Source of the DNA: Garra rufa | Lineage: Eukaryota; Chordata; Actinopteri; Cypriniformes; Cyprinidae | Reading direction: 5' to 3' | Assembly (NCBI RefSeq): GCF_049309525.1 | Contig: NC_133366.1 | Span: forward strand, 18,715,412 to 18,779,411 | Length of the DNA: 64,000 nt | Part shown: piece after piece, positions 23,511-34,400 of the stretch | How the letters are laid out: each line of letters begins with the position of its first letter | How positions within the stretch are numbered: position 1 is the first letter of the stretch | Notes under the pieces: generated by a model | Database searches by the model: none | Seen by the model: the letters and a program-made list of their open reading frames with translations, nothing else | What the model was told of the DNA's origin: nothing | Translations under genes and position numbers: made by a program

Positions 23511-25595
23511 CTTGTGTCATGGTTCCCGACAGCTGTGAGCGGTCCGCGGCAGTGAGGGGGTCACTTTCAAAATAACCTCCAGAACTGTCTGCACTGCTGT
23601 AACACGCACAAACTCTCGCTCACCCACATAACTCACACATGCACTGGCCCACCCTCTTAACACAGACCTACACTACAAGGCAAAGGTTTTTGCAGTTGTT
23701 CATTGGGTCAAGGTGGCATAATGCTAATCTAATTTACAACACAGGAGATGCAAGGAGGTCAGGAGATGCAAGCATTCCTGCAAGGTTCAGACGGTCAAGT
23801 ATGTGCTCTAAGAGACATGTAAACAAACATGGCATTATGTGAACTGCTAAAATAATAGTGGATAATCTCTGCAATGATAAAAACCGTTTAACCACATAAA
23901 TGAAAGTGGTAAGGTGATAACTATGGGAACCCTTTTACAAGATGTAGCGCTCAGAAAGGCGTCATACTGTATGCCAACTGGGCTCACAGCAGGGGAGTAA
24001 CTGGGGAATACAGTTAACACTGAAGTGAGATGGGATGGAACAGCACCATGAAGCATTTTGAATCTCAATTAAGGGTCTAGCTGCCTACAGGCACAACACC
24101 AGTTTTCCTCAGCAGAGGAATCAGTTCATATCCCTGATGTCTGATTCCATTCGGGTTCTCACAGAGAGCATTTTTGTCTACAGCAATATAATATTCCTGC
24201 AAATGACGTGACTGTACAGAGGCTTTTCTTATGCCTTTAAAATGCATTTACTTGAAATAACCTGATAGCAGAACACAATATTCATGAAATTACATGTATG
24301 TATGACCTTAATAAATGTTTTTTTTTTCCTTAAGTGCATGTATCATTTAATGGCTATTACTGCAAAAGGCAGCTAAAAGCTGCAGTATTTGGCTCTAATT
24401 AAATAAGCAAGTTTGTGACAGTGGCCATTCGTGTTTATTTGTACAAAATGTCCAATTTTTCCTGCTTCCATTGAAGCACAAGATGCTCAAAAAAAATTCT
24501 TGTTATGCCAAATGTAGATCATGAGGTTTTACACACATGAATTTTATTTCAAAATGCAAAATTGAAGCATTTCCAAAGGTCTGTGAGTTTCAGACCCCAG
24601 TGTATTTAAATATTTTTTGCTTTATGAAAGGTGAATGTGGACGATAACTCTAAAAGGTATGTTCCTTTGTGGCTTTGTATTGAGAAATCAGCTGTTTTGA
24701 CAGCATTTTGTGTTTATTTCCACCAATGGAGAGATCAACAAATGGAGAAATGTCTGGACCTAGACAAGTAGTAACCTTTCATATGGAGAGACAACTGCCT
24801 GACGGTAATGGCTATGCTGGGGTGAGGTTTAGATGAAGGATGAAGGTAGTGGGCGTCAAGCCACTGGCAGTAGTGTAAAAGTCAGAAACAGCGTCGTATT
24901 GGCAGGCAGCAGAGGCGTAACATGAGAGAATTCCAGAGGTTAAAGACAAGTCAAGCCGAAGCATTTTGAATGCACTCCAGAGGACAAATAGCAGATGCTG
25001 GTAGCCTGTGTAAGGAGCTGAGAAGACTAGTGGTTAAGAAAAAGTCTTATTTTCCTTTGTGAAGCATAAAGAAGTAGAGCCAGTTGAAAGCTGGCATGAC
25101 TAGCATTTTAGGATACTATTGTGGACACTCCTAAATACATTTTATTTGTATATGGGAAACACTTTACAACAGCGTTCTATTCATTCACACATTCGGCATA
25201 AAAATCCTCTATATAGTATGAATATGTGTAGCGTAAATGAAATCCAGACATACTACATTCACCATTTTGTTTTTGAATTACGCCATCACACAACATCTCT
25301 GCCCGGGCCTTGTGGAATTGTAAAGTGTCTGAAAATAGTAGATCATCCTGGTACAACTGTTTTCTTGAAGAGAACCCCAGGTGTTAAGACTTGCATGGCT
25401 TAATATAACATAAGTGATGTCTCTTACTGAAATGTTTAGTAGAAAACCCATTAAAGATTTGCGTTATTTTAACAAAATCCGCATAGTTTTCTGCATATTT
25501 TGGACTATGAGGGCGAGGGCATTTTTTAATGATGTCAAATAGCTGCATTAGGTGAGCTACTGGCATTACCTGTTGCTTTTTACTGCATCGATACG

Positions 25596-25748
25596 ATGCT
25601 ACATTGTGCGGCTTCTGGTTGTAATTTTCAGTCGGAGGGCAACAAGAGAAGCGATGTAAGTCTTCACTGCTTTCTTTGCGATAAGAAGAAGAGAAAAGAA
25701 TGGGAAGATGCCTGTGAAAGACCCGTGATGTTGATCTCTTCACTTTAG
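25596..25748 (+). pseudogene. THAP-type zinc-finger fragment
   Basis: A 50-codon frame starts MLHCAASGCNFQSEGNKRSD and continues VSLHCFLCDKKKRKEWEDAC ERP before a stop at 25746. The C..SGCN start, the SLH.F segment and the invariant Trp in KKRKEWEDAC match the first half of THAP DNA-binding domains. The expected second half, with the final Cys-His pair, is missing. THAP domains occur in P-element- and Kolobok-type transposases and in domesticated genes; this is most simply a transposon relic. Confidence 0.6.
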
Positions 25749-26014
25749 CCCTGATGTCTTAGATGCTTTTAGTAAACCACAGCTACTGAAAGAGCTTACG
25801 AATGGCAGAGACAAGAAACGCTAGATGCCATCATGGCAGGATGGAAATATGCCGATGCTTGTTATGATGCTGCAGCCACTGAAGGAGTTTCTCAGTGTGG
25901 ATTTCACATGATATCTGGGGGCTTTTAGCCTTCTTTTGGGGAAAATCGAAGGTACGCCATTTGGGTTAAGCCTGCAAGTCTTAGGGGTCCTATTTAAGGC
26001 ACACAACGCCATTA

Positions 26015-26293
26015 AATGTTGATATTTGGTTAAATTTCAGTTGTGAAGTCAGGTGACCATAATTCTATTTAAATTTAATGCCTTTTGTCAATGTTAATTT
26101 TATAAGTCAGCTGATGTTGATTTTTTTGTTTGTTTGTTTGTTTTGTTTTTAGACATTAAAACATTAATTTAATGTCAAACTGACGTCAAATACTGACATC
26201 AACCCAATTTTCATTCTCAACCAAAATGCAACGTCTGTCTGACGTTGAGGTCCAATGTCAACCTGACGGTATATTGACGTCCGTTGCCTGCTG
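26015..26293. repeat. TGACGT-rich interspersed repeat
   Basis: Repeated GACGT and TTGAC motifs (CAAACTGACGTCAAATACTG, GACGTTGAGGTCCAATGTC, ATTGACGTCCGTTGCCTGCTGG) in a family-like arrangement often seen in cyprinid genomes. Ends are not sharply defined. A (TTTG)n tract lies at about 26121-26145. Confidence 0.5.
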
Positions 26294-26523
26294 GATATCT
26301 ATGAATAATAGTTGGATACACTACTTAATCACATAGGGTAGTTGTTATTATCTGGTAGAAAAGTAGGCAAACAGACTGTCTTGAATAAGTTATTGAATTA
26401 TTCACTCAACTGATTTGTTTAAGCACACAGGACATTTGGGAATGTCACTATGCCATCTATTGTTTGGAGACATAATATTGTGACATTGTTTGGAGATTTT
26501 GCAACATATGTGAAATGTAATTA

Positions 26524-26788
26524 CACTCTTAAAAATAAAGGTGCTTCATGATGCCATAAGAACCATTTTTGTCTAAATGGTTCTATAAACAACCTTTAAC
26601 ATCTGAGGAAACTTTTCTGTTTCACAAAAGGTTCTTTGTGGCAAAAAAGGTTCTTCAGATTATAAAAAGGTAAGAAAAAGATGGTTCTTTAAAGAACTTT
26701 GACTGAATGGTTCTATGTGGAACCAAAAATGGTTCTTCTATGGCATCGCTGTGAAAAACCTTTTAAAGCACCTTTATTTTTAGGAGTG
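26524..26788. mobile_element. Small TA-flanked palindromic element
   Basis: CACTCTTAAAAATAAAGGTG mirrors CACCTTTATTTTTAGGAGTG, with TA on both borders (26522-26523 and 26789-26790). The interior repeats AAGGTTCTT and ATGGTTCT motifs in both orientations. 265 bp, non-coding. Confidence 0.85.
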
Positions 26789-28042
26789 TAGCTGTTTTGA
26801 AATATTGCTTTTATACAACATTTTAATAAACAACAAGGTTATTAGATAATACAATAAGTTAATAAACCAAGCAGATCTAATGAGAAAATGTAAGTGTTTT
26901 ACAAGGTGGTGATTTCATATGAATTTGTACAATGTGTCAATGGAATTGTACCAATTCATACAAATTAGCTTCCAGTTTGTTATTATGTTGCAGTTACCTT
27001 GCTCTTTATTGAACTGTTGTATAAAAGCAATATCACAAAGATAGAAATGAATAGTTATCAGAAGTTATTCTAATTCCTAAATGAGCCCTAGAAGGAGAAG
27101 GTGGGGGTTAATGACAAAAGTGCAATGTTTACAATCCCTGGGGTATCTTGGGTTTCATCAGGTTTTGCTCAAGGGCACAGTGGCCACAAACACAAGAAAA
27201 ACCAATGCCAATCAGACCCTGCCACTCAGCAACCAGAATCCTCTTTTATGAACTGAAATTTAAATTCCTCAATGCACTCTGATACTAATGAGAACAACAA
27301 ACATTAAGAGATTCAAATCGCTGACCAGGGACGGAAAGTTCATTCAAATTTATTCAAGACAGTTGCTGTGCGGAGTGCAGGAATCATCAATGCATTAGCT
27401 TGTGGTTTAGCAAATGAAAACACTGCATGTCCTTAGAATACCTGCGGCATTTTGTATTGATCTTTTCCTTCCATCGGTCTTTCCCTTTCAGTATCTCTTC
27501 CTCTTTGCAATTATCCCTGAAATACGTCCTGGCAGAAAGCAGAGCCTTCACATCCTCAGGTCAATGAGCCGTTTTCAATGCTGAACAGCCATTAAAATTA
27601 CGTGTTTGAACTTTAGAGACGCAAGAAAGCGTTACCTTGTCCGACGAGACAGCAGCATCGAAGACTTCATTGCTAATAGAGCAAGGAGGAAACATCAAGC
27701 AAGAGACAAGTATTAGTAGTATGACACCTTATTACGCTTTATTAGGAGTGCTGCTACATTGGACCTGACATTAATGTGTCTGTAAGTAAAATAAATGAAG
27801 TCCTATAGCAATCCACAATCCAGCTGAGGCCCAAACAGCTCCTCACAGGTCATTTTTATACAGGTTAAAGTGCTATAAGCACAGCATAACCTAGTAACTG
27901 ACAGCAAAAACAAACACTACAAACTTCATGTTAGAAGTCATATAAATTGTTGCAGGTGAAGACTCTGAATCATCTTCAGGCTGAATCATCTGCTTTGAAA
28001 AAAGCTCTCAAGGTAGAAGGCTGTTAATTGCTACCAAGCTTC

Positions 28043-28048
28043 TTTATT
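28043..28048 (-). promoter_or_regulatory. AATAAA polyadenylation hexamer for rgs12
   Basis: On the minus strand TGATCAGACAATAAAG places a perfect AATAAA seven bases after the stop codon. If used, the 3' UTR would be only about 20-35 bases. It may equally be unused, with a signal further downstream. Confidence 0.45.
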
Positions 28049-28054
28049 GTCTGA

Positions 28055-28458
28055 TCAGACAAAAGTGGCATTGTTCTTGCTGTGGTTATTCTTCTTGCTC
28101 GATGTTTTAACTGATGGTTTAATTGCTGTTTTTGCAGTGGGATCAATACGCTTTTTCACAGGCAGCAGTTCTGCTTGGTCTGAGGTCTGGTAAACTCCTT
28201 TTCTCATTCTTCCTTTGCTTGTTTTCAGATCGCCGACCACCCTCTCCAAGCCTCCGAGTTCTCCATTTCGAGCATCAAGGTCATCACATCGGATCCCATC
28301 CACGTCAAGAGCACCTCGCACATGGAGAGCAGCCCGCTTGCTGCCCCCTCTGACCCTGGGTGGGGGAGGTGGAGGAGCAGGAGGTGGGGCGGAGGGCGCC
28401 CTCCTGTGGGAATACTTGGAAACACTGGTCCTCTCTCTCTGACGTCTTTCATTTTTCA
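28055..28458 (-). CDS. rgs12: rgs12 long-form terminal exon, proline-rich, PDZ ligand ATFV
   Basis: Acceptor CTCCTTAG|TG, phase 1. Joined to the exon ending TCAG, the frame opens VKNERRQRERTSVSKYSHRR, then SAPPPAPPPPPPRVRGG, a charged middle region, and a lysine-rich end (KTSSKKNNHSKNNATFV) before TGA at 28057-28055. The ATFV terminus matches the class I PDZ ligand at the end of the alternatively spliced long RGS12 form, a ligand for RGS12's own PDZ domain. The intron crossed is 11.2 kb. Frame agreement, the recognisable terminus and the same strand support the call; the middle is poorly conserved by eye. Confidence 0.88.
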
Positions 28459-31400
28459 CTAAGGAGGGATAGTCAAAAGGGGAGAGGTGGAAATATTAAG
28501 ATATTAATTGACAGAGCACGGCTTTTGCAGGAATGTTGATAAACATGAAAATACATTAGAAAAGCAATGACATGTTCTATACGGTGCTGACTTATTTAGC
28601 ACAAACAATCAATAATCTCAAATGCTGGCTGTTCCATGTCTTCCTGTGACCAGACAGACACTATTATTGATGTGTTTTTTTTAAATGACATTTGATAGCC
28701 ATGGCAGACAGTATTTTTTTTTTTTTTTTTTTTTTTTAATTGAATAACACATTTTGCCCTGTTCGGCAGATGAAAATTGGAAAACGGTGTCATATGGGCT
28801 ACTTTTATGCTGCTTTCCTTGTCATTTCTACTTAAATTAATGTGGCTATACACCCACATCAATGTGTTGCATTATTCAAAGACATTGCCATATTTAAAGG
28901 CATTTGAAGGCTGAGGCATTGACAGAATCATCTAAACTGAATGTCACACGGGTGATGTGTTTTAGTGGTGCGGCATAAAAGTGCTAAGGAAATTTCAGAT
29001 TTTCAAACAATGTTTAAATTCTTTTCTATTTGAATATATTTTAAAATGTAGTTTATTTCTGTGATGGCAAAGCTGAATTTTCAGCATCCACCGCTCCAGT
29101 CTTTAGTGTCACATGATCCTTCAGAAATCATTCTAATATGCTGATTTGGTGCTCAAGAAACTTTTCTTATTGTTATTAATGTTCAAAACAGTTGTATATC
29201 TTTATGTTTATGGAAACCGTAATCAACCGTGAATGTTGTTGCTTTCAATTTTGATCAAATGAATGCATCGCTGCACAATAAAAATATTAATTAATATTGA
29301 AGTGTAGTGTACATGATGTAACTTACATAAGAGAATTATGTATATAAGAGACTTGAAAAAAATTAAATGAAAGTGAGCACTCTTCCACACACCTTTTTAC
29401 ACAATAGACACACTACCAGTCAAAAGTTTTAGAACAGTACGTTTTAATGTTTTTAAAGGAACACTCCACTTTTTTTGGAAATAGGCTCATTCTCCAACTT
29501 CCCCCGAGTTAATAAATTAAGTTTTACCATTTTGAAATCCATTCAGCCATTTTCCTGTTATCACTTTTAGCATAGCTTAGCGTAGATCATTGAATCCTAT
29601 TAGACCAATAGCATCGCGTTCAAAAATGACCAACTATTTAAATCTTGACTCTTCTGTAGTTATATCGTGTACTAATACCGGCGGAAAATGTAAAGCTGTG
29701 ATTTTACACCAGAATGGAAGTGTAGTTCCTAATCTTATCGGCCTAGAAAAGCACAGCTTTACATTTTCCCGCCGATATTAGTACACAATATTACTACAGA
29801 AGAGTCCAGTTTTAATAGGACAGACATTGAAACATGTTGGTCATTTTTGAACGCGATGCTATTGGTCTGATAGGATTCAATGATCTATGCTAAGCTATGC
29901 AAAAAGTGATATCACCAGAACAGGAGAACGGCTGAATGGATTTCAAAACGGTAAAACTCAATTATTAAATTGGGGGTGGGGGGGGAGTTGGAGAATGAGC
30001 CTATTTCCAAAAAAAGTGGAGTGTTCCTTTAAGCCTATACATTTATTTGATCCAAAATACAGCAAGAGCAGTTTTTAAATTTAAAATAACTGTTTTCTGA
30101 ATATATTTTAAAATGTATTTATTCCTTTGTTCAAAGCTAAATTTTCAGCATCATTACTCCAGTCTTCAGTGTCACATAATCCTTCAAATCATTCTAATAT
30201 GCTGATTTGCTGCTCAAGAAACATTTATTATCATATTATTAATATAAAACAGCTGAGTACTATTTTTTTTTTCAGAATTCTTTGATGAATAGACAAATTT
30301 AAAGTTCAGCATTTATCTGATCTTATCTTTTATTTAGCAAGGATGCTTCAAATTAATCAAAAGTGATGATAAAGACATTTATAATGTTACAAAAGATTTC
30401 CATTACAGATGCTGTTCTTCTGAACTTTCTATTCATCAAAGAAACCTGACAAAAAAATTATACTCAGCTGTTTTTAACATAATATTTGTTTTTTTTGTTT
30501 TTTGGAGCAGCAAATTAGAATATTAGAATGATTTCTGGAGGATCATGGAGTAATGATGTTAAAAATTCAGCTTTGAAATCACAGGAATAAATTACATTTT
30601 AAAATATATTAAAGTAGAAAAAAGTTATTTAAAATAGTATAAATATTTCAAAATTGTACTCCCACAAAACTTGACTGTTAGTGTATGCTGGTGTACTCCA
30701 TCTTTATAATCAAGATCATCCAATACTAGACTTGATTAGATAAGAGCAGCAGTCATGTTTTAGACATTCCTGTTTTACAAAATTAAGCTTGAACAATGTC
30801 TTCTGACAATTCATGCTACTAAGTGACACAGGTTGTAATAAATCTTACATTTCTGTCAATGTTAATGTAATTATTCTATTTTTATTTCATTTAAATGATT
30901 TACATGTAGACAAACATTTATTTTTGTCCATCTAAATTAATTTTACTATCCACCTTTTTCTTCAATGTGGAAGTAAGCCTATGGGTGAGACTTCCAGTTC
31001 ATTAGTCGCTATAGGGAAATATCGAGAAGAATAACAACGTGCAGTAAATGGTAAAACTGTTTGCACTACAAACCATGGTGCTCATAATTAAGATAATGCA
31101 TTAAAATAATATGGTAAGACACCAATTTGCCATATCAAGCAGCAAAACAAGCTGTAAAAATAGCTGGACGTGGATGGGACCGGAAGCCAGACCCATACAA
31201 TTTACAAATAGCCGTTCCCCCTCTTACAGAAAGAAAAAGGTGGATGTGCAAGCTCAAAAACAGACTTGATTTTAATCTGTTTTTTGGAGATCAGTGTAGC
31301 TGGTAGCCCTTATGAGACTTAAAAGCAAGCATTAATTGTTCCTCATGTTCTGTTGATTGTCCTAAATGCAATTTAAGAGGTACTTATCTTGTATGTTTGT

Positions 31401-34400
31401 ATGTTTCACCAATTAAAACTAGTTCTGCGATGTTGGCTTCTGCTCTACACACATTAACACACCCAGTCTTTCATGCTAACCAATTTAAAACTGTCTCAAA
31501 TCCTTAAAACCTATTTTTCAGTAGGACAAAAAAAAAAAACACATTTATAGCTCATCATCAGGTTGCTTAGCGACATGCAATTGAACTGGACTAGAAGACA
31601 TTGCAGCACATGATGAGATGAGTGGCTATGACTTGTTAGCTTGATTTTAAGCTGCTATGTCCTCTAAAAAAGACTCCTTCAGACCAAATGCACTCATTAC
31701 CATGCTTATAACCATTCCTCAAGTGTGTCCACTGGATTTCATCAGTCACTCTGTGATACAGGTAAATTGGAAAGGCTTTTGATGCCAATACACACTGCTA
31801 AATGATGTGCTAGAGGTAAAAGTGAGTCTGACGAAGAGAACTGAGTTTGTCTGTGCACATCATGGTGGATTGAATTTGAGCTGCTTTGTGTTGTTGAGTG
31901 ATTAGAGTTACATGCACACTGCCCCCTTGTGGCACCAGATAAAACTACTAAAGCGAATTTCGTCTGTAAATCATGTATCGACCATTAGTCTCCCTAGACG
32001 TATGATGGATTGATCGTGTCTTCAAGAACGTCTTTATATTATAATTAAACTGATTATCAAACGTATGCACTTCTCTGTCTGAAACTAAGTATTTCAGGTT
32101 TAAACTCTAATGACAAATGCTAGTGGCATATTACTGTCATGCTTTTTTATAGGCAATAATTCAATAATCACTTATCTGCCATGGCCACTAGATGGAGCAC
32201 CATCTCTTTTTAGAATCTCACTCATTCAGACTCAAGTTGCCCTCCTAATATTGATGTGAGTGCTGAATGTCGGATAGATTCTCCCTTGGCCGTATTTTTG
32301 CAGTTTAGAAGCCTCTTGAGATTCAGCTTTTTCACTTAGCAAACATTGTAATACATTTGCTCATCACTACGAGTTTGAAAACACGCTGTAATGGTTATAT
32401 TACTGTGGAACAATAGACAGGGTTTTGCGTCAGCAGTGACTTTGAGGGGATTCTCTTTCTGACTCTTCTTCATGGGAAAACAACATAGTCTTCCTGTTAT
32501 TGAAGTTCAAGCAGATGTTTAAAACGTTTCGGGTGCAAAAGTCTTACCACAAACACTTGAACATGACCTGTGGATTTATTGGGTCCTTTCACATGCTAGA
32601 ACTTATTGTTTGGTGGACATGAGCGCACAGATGGGATTTTTGGTCAAGAAAATTATAACAATGTATCTTAGCAGTTAATATCTTAAGTAAATTTGACCAA
32701 GTTTAATTTCAGTAGGATGGTTTACTGTTTAATCTCCTTAAAACGACTTCGAAATACGTTCCAAACAAAACCCGCCCAATTATTACTCAAAACTAGCCAA
32801 AAACCAGCCCAATCACATTTCAAGGGGGTACCCTCTATAAATATCGCGTTCCGGGGGTAAAATAGGCCTACACATTTTTTGCTAGCGTTCCTCGGCAGGG
32901 GCGGAGCCAGACGATGTAAACATTCGGGGCTTAGCCCAAACCTAGGGGGGCCAGGGGGCATGCTCCCCCGTGTAGATTTTTTCCCAATTACGTCAGCTAA
33001 ATGCACTCTTTTTCAGGCTGTTTGAGATAATAGAATTCCTAAAAATCTATACACTGTCTGGGAAAATGATGATAGTTAGGGTACTCAGTAAAAAAAAAAA
33101 AAATCACCCAGTAGAGCCTACAAGAGGAAATGAAACAAAGTTGAAGTTATTTTAAACAAGTAATAAAAACTCAGTGAGTGTTTTAGCGCAATTTTCTCAC
33201 GTCATGGGATCACGGGATTTTTTTTGTGCGTTCCCGAGATTAGACCTTCCTTAACATAATGCCGAAAACCCGAAGTCTCTAGGTGGTCTGGTTGAGGAGT
33301 AGATAGAAGTGCAAGATTGGTGCGCACAGACAGATCAGAAATCATGAGTTAACAATCGCAATTTTGTCCGGTGGAAAATTGCGCTAAAAACCTAAAAGAT
33401 TCGGGGCTTTTGACAAAACATTCGGGGCTTAAGCCCAATTAGCCACCCCCCCGCTCCGCCCCTGTTCCTCGGTACAATTCGTATTCCAGGGGCTAAATAT
33501 CACGTTATTGGTGTCACTTCAACCACGGACATGAAAAACAACCTGCCGCAACAGTGTTAAAGTAGCCCAATTCCGCTGAAAAATCGCGGACTTGGCAACA
33601 CCGATTCCAAAGCATATTGGATTTTCCCAAGCATTTCAAATTTTGAAAGGAATTTGCAGGTATTGGTAAATATATAACTAAAAGTAGCGATGTTTTTAGT
33701 GACATGTGACAGTAGTTTAGCTACTATATTAAAAAAGTGTCTGTTCCCATAACAAGCTAGTTTTTTAAGGAACACTCCACTTTTTTTGGAAATAGGCTCA
33801 TTCTCCAACTCCCCCCGAGTTAATAAGTTGAGTTTTACCGTTTTGAAATCCATTCAGCCGTTCTCCTATTCTGGCGATATCACTTTTAGTATAGCTTAGC
33901 ATAGATCATTGAATCCTATTAGACCAATAGCATCACGTTCAAAAATGACCAACGAGTTTCCATATTTGTCCTATTTAAAACTTGACTCTTCTGTAGTTAT
34001 ATCGTGTACTAAGACCGGTGGAAATGCAAAGCTGCGAGTTTCTAGGCTGATAAGATTAGGAACTACACTCCCATTCCGGCGTAATAGTCAAGGAAGTTTG
34101 CTGCCGTAATATGGCCGAAGCAGGAGCAGTAAAACCACGCAGCAAATGCTAAACTAGCTGGGAACTCATTTCTGATAATACTCCGCCTGCTTCGGCCATG
34201 TTACGGCAGCAAACTTCCTTGACTATTACGTCGGAATGGAAGTGTAGTTCCTAATCTTATCAGCCTAGAAACTCGCAGCTTTGCATTTCCACCGGTCTTA
34301 GTACACAATATAACTACAGAAGAGTCAAGTTTTAAATACCACAAATATGGAAACTCGTTGGTCATTTTTGAACGCGATGCTATTGGTCTAATAGGATTCA

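Larger units (their letters stand above)
23511..28054. other. Intergenic region between rgs12 3' end and dok7 5' end
   Basis: About 4.5 kb with no kringle, EGF, fibronectin or trypsin-like coding segment, so no HGFAC-like gene is seen here. It holds the dok7 5' flank, the THAP relic (25596-25748), a repeat at about 26015-26293, a TA-flanked small element (26524-26788) and otherwise unremarkable sequence. No CpG-rich promoter stands out by eye. Confidence 0.6.

Noticed and set aside
25384..25743. 119-residue minus-strand frame
   Set aside because: It is the reverse complement of the THAP-like plus-strand segment, whose motif match is the better explanation.
28123..28452. Three other open frames over the rgs12 terminal exon
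   Set aside because: Composition effects of the proline/glycine-rich block. Only the 28458-28055 frame joins the upstream exon in phase and ends ATFV.
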